NCBI GenBank assembly: GCA_037178855.1
Contig: JASJZC010000004.1
Location: 4,712,001-4,776,000 of the forward strand
DNA from: Oscheius sp. JU75
Lineage: Eukaryota > Nematoda > Chromadorea > Rhabditida > Rhabditidae
Reading direction: 5' to 3'
DNA length: 64,000 bases
Shown here: positions 34,289 through 44,767 of the stretch, one piece after another
Layout: the number at the start of each line of letters is the position of its first letter
How positions within the stretch are numbered: position 1 is the first letter of the stretch
The notes under the pieces: generated by a model
What the model saw: the letters and a program-made list of their open reading frames with translations, nothing else
What the model was told of the DNA's origin: nothing
Databases searched by the model: none
Program-made: the position numbers and the translations under genes

Positions 34289-34796
34289 ACAGGGTAACAT
34301 TAGGTTGATATTTCACACGTGGCCTCCCCCCAGTTTTTTTCTTCGATTACGGGCTTTTCAAACAAACTATTCATGGACGATTACTTGCGATCTCCATAAC
34401 AAATTCACCCCATTTGTCTAGATATAGATCTACCTCCTAAACCCTCTAGTCCAACCGTTGTTTTAGACCCACAAGTCCTTTCGAATCTTCCTCAATTCGC
34501 TCAATAAAGTTACCCACTTTTGTCCCAGTATTTTAGTTGTTTTTTTTTTTATAATAAAACTTTTTTGTTTATTTTCTGATCATATGTCTTGGTTTGTGAC
34601 CTCTCTTTGATATCTACAATCGGAGTTGGTCTCACACAAAGGTGATCTGCAACGTCATATTTCATTCTAACCAAACGTGAACCAATATTTTTTTTTTATC
34701 GGAAGTTTTCTGCTTCTTATGCCTCCCCTTTTTCAAACTTTCTCCTTGACAGTTGACTTCAAACATTTTCAGCGAATTTTTCCATCGAATACAGAG
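34289..34796. other. Intergenic region between PPTC7 and SFSWAP
   Basis: Two AATAAA signals (near 34503 and 34552) can end the PPTC7 transcript. A CATTTTCAG ending at 34782 is a plausible spliced-leader acceptor for SFSWAP. The spacing is longer than in a typical nematode operon but does not exclude one. Confidence 0.45.
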
Positions 34797-37700
34797 ATGG
34801 CAGCCCAACAAAATCGTAAAAAGAAAGAGGTTTGTAATTTTTGGGGATACAAAAATGCAATCATTCAGGATGAAAACGATGACCTCCTTGTATTCGGCTA
34901 CTCGTGTAAGCTGTACCCGTCGGACGAGAAAAATCGGCAAATCAACGAGGAACGGCACTTGCAGTCTTGGAACGGCGATGGATCTCTCCGAATTGATAGG
35001 TTTGTACACATTTTTTAAATTGTTACAGGCCAACAAACGAGTGAAATTGACAGGTTGCGACAGCCGGAGAAGAAGATGGAGTGAATAATCGGTAAGTTTT
35101 GTTCACTTCTCTTATTATTAGTTTTTACCGCGAAATGCAAGCAAAATGTGTCTTTTTTTCGATGCTACTTATGCGAAAAAGCTCATTTCTGGCTCGCTTT
35201 CTAAAGAGTTTCAACCTACTAGGTCTACCCGGAAAACCTTGTCCAGGAAGAGAGATCATTTGCATCACCTCCTACTAAAAACCTAGTTTGACCGCCTTTT
35301 TACCCTTACGTAACCCATATTTTTCAGATGAAGACTCCGAACAGCTTCTTCGTTTGGGCGTACTAGTAAGTCCGCCACTTTTTGCGACTTGATGGGCGTT
35401 ATAGAACACGAAATTCGCCTTGAACCGCATCCTTTTTCAGATACGACTGTCGTCTCCTTCTCACCACAATTGACGATAATGTACGGGAGCAGACAGAAGA
35501 GGAATGTCCTACGGAACGGATGGAGGATGAGATGTGCGAGGAGGAACGCTACAAAGACATGTATCTCGATATTCAAGCCCAAGGTTGTCTTATTTTTGGG
35601 CTTTTTAAAAAGTCACTTTTGTAGCAGCCAAACACGAGGAAGAGAGCCGAAAGAAGGCTGAAATCGCCTTCGATTACGGCGGAGCCAAGGCAAAACCCGC
35701 TCCGGCAGAGGAGGATAGTGACAGCGAGGAAGAGCCCTTTGTGGCGCCGTCCGGAATCAAACTTCCCTTCGGGCTGGCTACTGTAAGTTTTGGGGTAAAT
35801 TTAATAGAAAATTATGAGTTTAGCCAGAGAACCTGAAGCAGAGTCACATAATCGACCGAACAGCCATGTTCGTAGTCGAGAAAGGGCCCCAGATGGAGAT
35901 TGTAATCAAGGCGAAGCAGAGAAATAACACGGAACAAGTATGTGTTTCCTTTTAGTCACTAATGGCTGATTAAGTTCGGGTTTCTGGACTTTGACAACGT
36001 GCTCTACCCCTACTACAAATACATTTCGAAGCTGATCCGCGAGAAAAAGTACATGCCGTCGTTCAAAAGTAAGGAGGAACGAGCCCAGGAGAAGAAGGAG
36101 ATAGAGAGGAAGACTTCTAACGCCTTGGCAGCTATTGCTAATCGTAATTTCTATTAGTATTGTGCAAAAATTGTTCCAGAACATTCCGACTCTGAGCTGG
36201 ACTCGGATTCGGACACGGAACTGCATCCGTCCCTCTTCGCCGTCCAGAAAAGAGAACCTAGTCCGGATATCCTGGATCGGACGAAAAATGCCCACGGACC
36301 GAGGCAGAAGCCACTAGTCGAACCAGAAACTGTCAGTCACATCAGGACAGATTACAAGATTACACAGGTTCTTGCTTCATTTTCCTTCTTTCATAAAATG
36401 AGATTCAGAGCAACGATATGTACGCGTCCCTGTTCAAAAACCTGACCGGCTACGTAGAACCGAAACCCGAACTGAAACAGGTTGGGTTAGTGCGACCCGC
36501 TTCAGTTCCTGTCGTCCAGGAAGAGGTCATCATGGAGAAAGATCCGGACGTGGACATCGAATGGCAGCAGTGGTGGATGAATTTTTATGGGAGACCGCCA
36601 ATGGCCAAGGCTCCGAGCCCGATGATTCCACCGCCACCGGACATGGAGCCAATTGTCTGTCGATACGCCGAGTTTGTGGCCAGACACGGAGCACAGGCCG
36701 AGCTGGGTCTCGTTGGTAAATGCTTTCTTAAATAATTGGAAAGTTTTGATTCTATGAGTGACTGTTTCCGGTCATTTTGCCTGAAATAATACTTCAAAAT
36801 AGAGCCATTAGGTTTAAAATTCCGGAGCTTATCGTTGTGAAAAACGTTGATGCCAACTTTATTATACCGAACTGTTTTAAAATACCTATAAGCACTTGGT
36901 CTAGAGCTAGAGAGTTTGGTTTTCAGGCCGCCCCGATCTGAAACTGCACTTCATGGATCCGGTCAGTCCCTTCTTCTCCTACTACCAACACAAAGTTCGC
37001 TACGCGCAATGGGAAATGGCTCAGGAGATACCAGTCCCAGAGCCAGACGATTTTGCGCAACCCAACTCGCCAGCCATGATGAATAGGAAACAGCGGCGAC
37101 GACTTCAGGATGCCCAGAAGGTTGGACCTGCTCCGCCTCCCGGAGTAATTGATCCGTTCCTTCTGAAACCAAAGATTCAGGCGGATTTAGAGGTAGTTCT
37201 GCTATTACAAGAGTCTAAAAGTATAGTTCAGATGCACAAAACACAGTCTTGTCCAAGTAATTTGGGCACGCCGGAGGTCAAATTTGAACAAAAACCGTAT
37301 GTATCCGGAGGAGCTCCGGTTTCGTTCTCCCTCGCAAAAGAGGAAGTCAAAATTGTTCCTTCTAAAACGTATTTCTTTTGCTTTTTTGTATAAGTTCGGT
37401 TTTAGAAGTCTGAATGAGGAAGAAGACGCACTAGAGCCGGTACATTCTCCGATTCCATCGCCTTCAAGCCTTGAGGCTTCGTCCTCTCCCGCTCCGACCA
37501 CTACTCAGCAGCTGGATAGAAAGGAGAAGGCCCGGATCTTTATGGAAAAACTTCTAATTGACAAGATGAATCAAAAGGCGCGAGAGGCCGAGGACGCTAA
37601 AATTAGGGAGTTGGAGAAGCAGAAGGCCGAAATTGAAATGGTATTTTGATTTGTACCTACCTGCGAGCAGTCCAATGCGAGAGCGAAGTTTTTTAAAATG

Positions 37701-39079
37701 CTCGTGCTCACATGCAAAAAAAAGCGAGCGAGCAACGGTAGTCAAACTACAACTATAATCAGTGAGTCTCAATCTCATTAAACCTATGAAACCACTTCCT
37801 ACCCTTCGAATCCACTTCTTTTCCAGACCTCTTCCATTTCGTTGAGCCCACTTCCCTTTTTTTTAACGGACTCTCTTACATTTTGAATCCGCTTCCCTTC
37901 CTCTCAACCTCTTCCTACGAGCCCATTTTCTTAATATTTTTATAATTATTTTTTTTAGTGCTCGCGCTCGCCTGCAAGCGCAAACGTCTGCTCGCGCTCG
38001 CCCTAAAATCGTGACGACTGCTCATGCTCGCCCAACCCTGATTTGTACATCCTAAAGTGAAGGATAATTTAGAAGTTAGCGGAAGAAGAGGCAGAAAAGG
38101 TGACTCCAGTCGAGAGGAAACCATCCGAAAACCTACCGAAACCTCTCAATCTGAACCTGATCGACGAGCTGATCAGCAGCCGTATCGACAATCTTCTACA
38201 GGCCAGCGGAATGGCCCCGGTGGAGCGGACAAGCGAGAAAATTCGAAGCCCGGGTGAGAGGGAAAGGTCGAGTGAGAAGAAGAGCAAAAAGCACAAAAGG
38301 AAACGAAGGTTTGTTCATTTCTTCCAAAGATTCAGTTTGAACTTAATTATAAGACTAGTCGGTTATGCCGTCTGGTCGGCGGTTTTACTGAGCTCCGAGT
38401 TGTCCATTGCTAAGAAATTTTTCAAGGAGCAAAAGCAATGACTTTCTTTTTACAATTAATGCAATCAAAACAGTAACTTGCCAACTCAAAAAAGTTTCTA
38501 CTTTCTATTAGCTTGACTTGTCTTGATCGAAAAAGACCACAAACATTGTCAAGTGTTATCCCAGATTAGAGTTGACTTGTGTCGCAGACGGACGCCTTTT
38601 GCAAATTGTAAAGGTAGGATTTATGATCCTCTCGTTTATTCCGTTTCACTTATTATCCTTCAAAATCTGTCTGAGACAGGCTGTCAACCTGTGCCAATAA
38701 TGTGATCATCCTTTTCATATTTCTGTCTCTCTGGGTTACTCAACTTATTGTTATGTCCATGTCTTCTTCGCAAAACGTCCAATAGCCAACTGGAACCATC
38801 TTTCTTTTTTTCCTCACAATCTGTCAGCTCGTGTTCTTGATTCGCCTCATTAAGTCATTCCGGACACCATCACTCCTGCAGTTTTTCTCAAAATCCCAGT
38901 TCGTAGCTCCAAAACTGATGTATTGCATTACGTTCCTTATCCACGAGCTTCCAAGCCCAATATGGATTGACATCAACCCAAACTGATTTTTCAGTCGCTC
39001 GCGTGACCGCTCCCGGGATCGTCGTCGAAGAAGAAGTCGCAGCCGTTCCACTGACAGAAAATCCCGCCGCCGGTACTGA
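34797..39079 (+). CDS. SFSWAP: SFSWAP (suppressor-of-white-apricot) splicing regulator
   Basis: Nuclear regulator of alternative splicing. Exons 34797-34829, 34869-34999, 35441-35583, 35625-35782, 35824-35937, 35975-36143, 36180-36367, 36409-36715, 36927-37192, 37232-37368, 37406-37640, 38073-38308 and 38995-39079 give 733 residues (746 if the 39-nt intron 37193-37231 is retained). In order: the SWAP N-terminal domain ([25 protein letters not shown]); first SURP module ([24 protein letters not shown]); acidic region; second SURP module ([27 protein letters not shown]); coiled, charged region; short C-terminal RS tail ([18 protein letters not shown]). Only the splice from 34999 to 35441 restores RIDRYDCR, which fixes that long intron. 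Drosophila and human relatives regulate splicing of their own transcripts, so the long introns here deserve attention. FAIM follows 190 bases downstream. Confidence 0.93.
37650..38040. repeat. Composite repeat in SFSWAP intron: ACTTCCC minisatellite flanked by GCTCGC motifs
   Basis: The intron 37641-38072 holds a degenerate array with core CCACTTCC (37787-37920) related to 23994-24093. It is flanked on the left by GCGAG-type words (CTGCGAGCAG at 37659, GCGAGCGAGC at 37724) and on the right by the opposite words (GCTCGCGCTCGCC twice, 37963-38035). The flanks are therefore partly inverted repeats. No coding potential. It resembles an inserted non-autonomous element. Confidence 0.5.
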
Positions 39080-39269
39080 AACCCTCTTACTTGTTGCCTT
39101 TACACGGGTACATGTTGCATTCTGTCGGTCTAATAAATTATTTTCATTACTTGCCCTATATTGATTCCACGCAGAAAACTTTCACCTGGCTTCTTAACAT
39201 TCGTCTCGGTCTCCATGACAACCCGATTGTTGCCGCTAAACGACCCGCACGTTAATCCTACCACCAACG
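39080..39269 (+). promoter_or_regulatory. Candidate operon intercistronic region, SFSWAP to FAIM
   Basis: The gap between the SFSWAP stop and the FAIM start is 190 bases. It contains AATAAA at 39132-39137 and then a CCACGCAG acceptor ending at 39174. A poly(A) signal followed closely by a splice acceptor on the same strand is the layout of nematode operons, where the downstream gene receives a spliced leader. No promoter-like element was recognised. Confidence 0.5.
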
Positions 39270-40116
39270 ATGGATAGAGCCAATGTGTGAGTTTTTCCAA
39301 ACTGGTTGAAAAGAGATATATATCTCAGTGTTTGTGACATGATCGCCGAGAATGGGGACATCGTCGCCAAATGGAGTGTGCCTCTCCAGGACAAGGTAAA
39401 CGCGGCGGAAAAGGCTATAAAAGAATCTATTCAGATCCACAAGATTGAGTTTGAACATGGAACGACGACAGGAAAGAGGATCGTGCGAGTGGATGGGAAC
39501 GAAGTTATCAAACGGGACTGGATGTTTAAGCTGGTCGGTAAGGAGACCTTCACGATCGGCAAAAATGTCAAATGTGTGATCAATGTGGAATCCGTCAGTA
39601 CATTCCACTACGAGTACAGCTTGGAAGTCGGTTTGTTCCATACCATATCACAAAGATTCAGGTGAATGGCAAAAAGTTTGAGAAGTTTCGTGAGGAACAA
39701 AGCAAACGGATGCAATGTTGGGAGATTCACATTGCTGGCGAAGAAGTTCGTGTAGTTTTGGGTAGATTTCCATTACATAATTGTACAACTTTTTTTAGAC
39801 AAAGACACCATGGACGTGTGGGTAAACGGGACTAAGATTGATACTGCGGTAGGAATTAAGTTAATCGAAAAGAGCCAACTTTTTTTTTTAGGGAGAATTT
39901 ATCGACAATGGGACAGAGACCCATTTTGAGGTGATGAGACACCCGTGCAAGATACAATCGGTTTGTTTTTTTGTTTGAGCAGGTTGACAAAGGAGAAACG
40001 CTATTCAGTTGAGCAGTGGAAAAAAGAAACTGGGAATCGTGCACACGCTCTTTGTCGACGGACGACAGCAAGTATCGGAGCAGAGTTCGGTCGACTTTCG
40101 CATTGGAGGAGATTAA
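39270..40116 (+). CDS. FAIM: FAIM (Fas apoptotic inhibitory molecule) homologue
   Basis: Small soluble beta-rich protein implicated in protection from cell death and protein aggregation in vertebrates. Exons 39270-39286, 39329-39395, 39435-39626, 39662-39761, 39799-39848, 39892-39960 and 40009-40116 give 200 residues, near the usual length. Family motifs: VAKWSVPL, HKIEFEHGTTTGKR, DWMFKLVG, YEYSLEVNGK, DTMDVWVNG and GEFIDNGTETHF. Homology requires removal of the 39-nt stop-free intron at 39396-39434. The intron after exon 3 uses an unusual GTCGGT donor, since the neighbouring GTTTGT would shift into a stop. The very short first exon follows directly on the SFSWAP 3' region. The C-terminus is less conserved. 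Function in nematodes is not established by the sequence. Confidence 0.93.
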
Positions 40117-40640
40117 AAGGACAGATAAAAAATAATATAAAGAGTTGAACTGCGCTTGTTTTCATTTTTTATATAGACGGTCCAATAACGTCTCCTAATC
40201 CCGCTTTCTACATCCATTTTTTCATCGAAGATTGTTCTGTTGCTTCTCTCGACCATTTTTAAGGCAAAAAGTAGGGAAAAACGAAGAAGAAGGAACATTC
40301 TTTACAATTGACTCTTTCAGCCATGTGGCCACTGAAAGTCTGATTTTCTTTCCGTTCCCGCGCAACTGTAAAAGACGCGCCGCCAACAGATTTGAAACAT
40401 TTTTCAGCTTCGACTGCTCTTCTTTTCTCTCATTTTCCATCAGTCTTCTGCACAGATTTCATGCTAAGATAGTGTAAAGTAGTCGAATGTTGTGCTACAG
40501 ACCGTTTATGATGTGTTGACCCCAGCAGAGATGCTATTTGTACGGTCTTTGATCTGCCTGCACTGATCAATACTGCCCCAACTGAATCCTGTCTCTTTTA
40601 TCGTGTTTCGCGACGAAATATCGAAGAGTTTTGCCAGGAA
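40117..40640. other. Intergenic region between FAIM and CHK1
   Basis: Contains the FAIM 3' end and the CHK1 leader. A TTTTGCCAG ending at 40637 sits three bases before the CHK1 ATG codon region and is a probable spliced-leader acceptor. No repeat or RNA gene seen. Confidence 0.4.
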
Positions 40641-42400
40641 ATGGACGCCGGAATCGTCCCAGATGTCTCTAAAAGAAAGGCCGACGAGAATCAGGATCGT
40701 CAGGTCAACGTTACCTACGGCAGAATTTTAGGAGAAGGTTGATCTCACAAGCAGTTTTTCACTTTTCCCAATTTAGGAGCGTTTGGACTTGTAAAGCTCT
40801 GCACTCTGCCACAGAGACGTCGTCCACTCGCTGTAAAATGCATGGATCTGGAGGATCAGAGCGACAATTTACCCCTTTTCAAAAAAGAGGTCCTATTACT
40901 GAAATTTGTTGTTATTTTTCTTCTTTTCAGGCTCAGATGCACAGAAATTGCTCACAAAGCGGCGGTCATCCCAATCTTCTTCACTGTTTCGGCTATCAGG
41001 TGGACATTGAGCGGAACGAGTTCCAGATTTTCCTCGAATTTGCCGACGGTGGAGAACTTTTCGACAAAATTGGTTAGTCTACCTCCTTTTTCTAGGCATC
41101 CAAGGTGTTCTGTATTTAGAGCCCGAGGTCGGAGTCCCACTGTCCGAGGCCAAATCCTATTTCACCCAGCTGATTTCCGGCGTAAAGTTCATGCACGAGA
41201 AGGGGATCGCTCATCGAGATATCAAGCCAGAAAATCTGCTTCTCTCGGCCACCGGCACACTGAAAATCTCGGATTTTGGCATGGCGACCATGTTCCGATA
41301 TAACGGCGTCGAGCGGGACATGACCTCCTATTGTGGAACTCTTCCCTACATGGCCCCTGAAGTGCTCAGCAAGACTCCCTACAAGTATTTCCTATATTTT
41401 GAAGTCCTAAAAGAGTCTTCAGAGCGGAGCCGTCGGACATCTGGTCGTGTGGAATGGTCTTGGTTACTCTTCTGGTCGGAGAACTGCCATGGGGCTCCCC
41501 GGATCCAGAAGACGAGCGTTTCAGGAAGTGGATCGACGGCAGTGATCTCCACGAATTCGTCTGGAAAAAGCTTGACACCAAGGCCATCTGTAGGTCTCCC
41601 CCTTTATGCTATAAAATGTCCACTCAGCTCTACTAAAGATCATTCTAACGAAAGCGCCGCAGAGTCGAGCCACGATCGAGCGGATTGAGAAGCATCAGTG
41701 GTACAACACGGACTACGGATACGTCCACGGGGCCCGAGGAAAGCACCAAATACTTGTCGATCAAGCCGACTTGTGAGTTTTTCTTTTCGGGGAATTTACG
41801 CAAGTTATTCAGTGACGCCGCCTCTCAACCGATTCATCGTGCTCGACCAGCCAAGACGGCTCGTGTCTCCCATTCGAAGGCTTTCTCCCAGCCGGGACAG
41901 ATTGATCTTCTGACTGACAGCCAGGTCTCCGACTGTAATACTCAAATGGTTCGTTTCTCCTAGGTGTTTCGGTCATTTTCCTTCTTCAGAATCCGCTGGA
42001 ATGGCTCGTCAAGAGGATGACCAGATTCTGCGTCACGCTCCCATTGGCCCAGATTGTCGCCCGCATCAAGAATGCAGGAGACGAATGCGGAATTGTCATC
42101 AAGGAGACCTCTTCCGTCGGACTCGTATGTTCCATTCGATTTTTAGTGGAAAAGAAGTTTCAGCTGGCCGGAACCAAACGCGATACGCACTTCTTCGTGA
42201 ACATTATGGAAATGTCCACTGACGGCAAACGGAGATTGATGCTCGACTTCAGACGGTCTCGCGGCGACGGAATCGAATTCAAGAAGGCCTTCGTCCTGAT
42301 CAAGGATCGCATGAAGGATGTAATTTGCGCCGACGGCGACAAGTGGATGGAACGTCAGGGATTCACCGCGAGTCAACTCGTCGGAGAAGCCGTCTTCTGA
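40641..42400 (+). CDS. chk-1: CHK1 checkpoint serine/threonine kinase
   Basis: Kinase acting below ATR in the DNA damage and replication checkpoint. Exons 40641-40737, 40777-40889, 40931-41072, 41120-41384, 41423-41589, 41628-41772, 41813-41948, 41990-42124 and 42164-42400 give 478 residues, matching the usual length. Visible: glycine loop GEGAFG, AVK lysine, HRDIKPENLLL, SDFGMA, CGTLPYMAPE, WSCG and GELPWG. CHK1-specific features are IEPEVGVP after the hinge and a C-terminal KA1-type domain with LDFRRSRGDGIEFK. Between them is a short regulatory segment with SQ and TQ sites (DSQVS, NTQMN), the type phosphorylated by ATR. The final intron (42125-42163) is 39 nt, in frame and stop-free; removing it gives better length agreement with the family. 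Convergent with the RS-rich gene, whose stop lies 160 bases away. AATAAA at about 42523. Confidence 0.95.
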
Positions 42401-42560
42401 ACCCCTTTGGAAATACTAACCCATTCAATTTTGTAACATTCTGCTCATCTTGTACTTGCGTCTCTCTTTATATGCGCTGTGATCTTTCCCACCCACCCCC
42501 TCCCCTTACGTCACTTTTATCGAAATAAAGTAACTTTCATTCCGTAGCAAGTGTATACAA

Positions 42561-43629
42561 TCATCGAGGCCTGCGGTAGAAGGAGCTCTGCTCGGCTTCT
42601 TCCTCATCGACCGCCTTTTTGACCAATGTCATCAGGCTGACATGCAACGATTCGAGACGACGATTACTCTTTATTGCGACCATTTTCGTCAGCAAAAGTT
42701 TCACTGAAAGTGGAAGTTGACACAAAAAGGTGAAAACCTTACCGAAAATCTTGTTCTCCTCAAATTTTCTTTTCTCTTCCAATGTCATGCCACTCGTAGA
42801 GATTCCATCGCCCAAATCGGGTGAACGTCGTCGTGGAGAACGGCTTCGTCGCCGAACGGGAGACCTGGATCGAGAGCGGGATCGGTCTCGACGATGAGGA
42901 GAGTGGGAACGCTGGGAGGACGAGGTCGGAGGAATCATCTGGCCGGGAACCATGGGCGGAAAAGGCATGCCGGGAGGAATCGGCAACGGCGGCATTCCTG
43001 GCATGAACATCTGACTCGAAAATCGTTGAAATAGGCGAGAAAACTGACTGGAGGGGGAAAGAATCCGGGCGGAGGAATCATTGGCGGCATTGGAGTCGGT
43101 GGCAGATGCTTCTTAGCCCTCGTAGGCGCTGCTTTCCCATAGTAACTTTCTGCAAAATGCTCATTAGACAGTTTTGGACAGAAATGAATCTGAAATAGGC
43201 GAGAAAGGTTGAAAATGTAAGGAAAGGAAAATGAAACCAGTTACCTGTGACAGTCTTAATAATATTTTCCGTTTTCATCTTGGAATCATTCGGACCCTGA
43301 GATAAATCAGTGCAAAAAGATGTTGGAAGGAGAACTCTGAAACAAGAGAAAGGGACGTACCCATCGCGACCTTTTCGGCAAGACTGGTGGTACGATTCCG
43401 TCGGCATTGAGCCACGACATCTTCACTGGAGCTGCGGTAGACGAATCTGGCTAGAATAAGAAGAAAAAGAAAAGAAAATGTGAAAAACAAGTGAGTACAT
43501 GAAGAGAATTATAGTCGGAAACAACCTTACCGTGTGACTGATGGGCTCATTCTTGACTGCTGCAGTAGAAAGATTCGTCTCTGACCCGAAATCGTCCTCC
43601 AGTTCCTCCAAGTGCTCGTCCATGTTCAT
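42561..43629 (-). CDS. Small arginine/serine-rich nuclear protein, family not identified
   Basis: Exons 43629-43531, 43450-43361, 43296-43245, 43149-43049, 43010-42743 and 42703-42561 keep one frame and give 250 residues. The N-terminus is acidic (EHLEELEDDFG), followed by a conserved-looking segment with SWLNADGIVPPVLPKRSRW, a proline/methionine-rich linker (MPPMIPPPGFFPPP, MPGMPPLPIPPGMPFPP), an RS stretch (RDRSRSRSRSPVRRRSRSPRRR) and a charged helical tail beginning MTLEEKRKFEENKIF. RS and proline-rich parts suggest a splicing-linked nuclear protein. There is a faint overall resemblance in architecture to PNISR, but I cannot support that name. The start ATG follows a TTTTCCAG acceptor. Its 3' end faces CHK1 closely, so the two messages may overlap. 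Confidence 0.75.
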
Positions 43630-44767
43630 TCGGGCTGGAAAACGAGGCTAGGTTTCTAACAAACCAGAGCAAAATGAGTAAATAAAAATTTAAAATTTGT
43701 GCAAAGAACGCGAGCAGCTGAGAGAAAACGGATTGACCCCTAGTGACCGGGTCCTACGGCGACAGATCTGGTCAGTGGGAATAGCCAAAGTGACGTCAAA
43801 GCGGTCAGCCGGTTTCTCATTTAGTACCCTTCCAAATTTATTGATTTTCAACGCAACACGCACATGTTTCCCATTAATGCGAACCCTGTGTAGTAGACAA
43901 GCAAATAACAGTTCTGTGATAAGGCAAAACAACTTCTCTCTGAAGAATAGAGCTAAAAACACACGCAAGTTCTACCTTGTTGTCCTTTTCGTGTCTCTTT
44001 CTGATCCCATTTACAGCAAAAGAGTAGACTGGTCTTTTCTAAACTTGCTTCGAGCGAAGTTGCAAGTGTAATCAGAAAAAAGGAATAAAGATACCTATCT
44101 GACAATTGTTCCTTGAAGATTTTGGTAGCATGTTCAAATATCCCTATTGTTTCTTTTCGTCTCCTTCTTTACTGTCTTTCTCCCACAACATTATTTTCTC
44201 TTCATTGAATTTCACACATCCGATCGAATTTGCAATATAAAAAGACGGCAACACTAGCATTTATATTGACGAGATCATGTGACAAGCTGCGCATAACCTC
44301 CTTCTCCAATTTCAAGTTTTTATCGAAAGCTAATTTCCCGTTTACAGCAACGGAACTACAACTATTCGAGTCCCAATGCCCGGCGATGGAAAAGAAGTTG
44401 TCCGTGGAAAACAATAACTTCGAGGAACGACGAGCTCTCATCGGTTTGTCTTTTTTATTAAATAAAATTGGTCGAACATTTCTTTATCAAATTATTATCG
44501 CTTATCTTATCTTCCTCAGTGACTCAGTCAGCTTATGATACTCTGCTGTAAACAGCTGTCCCATCGCGGTGTGAAAGACACGAAAACAGTTTTCCCTCAC
44601 TCATTCTTGAAACACTTTGTATTTTGTTCAATTGAGAAATAACTTTCCAAAACTTCGGAAATTTTCTTAATTTCTGCCTTTCCTCTCGAGTGTTATCTTA
44701 TCAACCTAACGCCCCCTCCTCGTACCGAGCCACTCCATCATTTTTCTCTGTTCAGCCCCGGCGGGCT
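43630..44767. promoter_or_regulatory. Divergent intergenic region, RS-rich gene and ABCA gene
   Basis: About 1.1 kb between two gene starts facing away from each other. A CTGTTCAG ending at 44754 is a probable spliced-leader acceptor for ABCA. Reading frames of about 100 codons (43697, 44230) show no domain. No repeat recognised. Confidence 0.4.

Noticed and set aside
35019..35356. Possible extra SFSWAP exons (35025-35090, 35329-35365)
   Set aside because: Every splice phase through them hits a stop or destroys the conserved RIDRYDCR motif, which is restored by joining 34999 directly to 35441.
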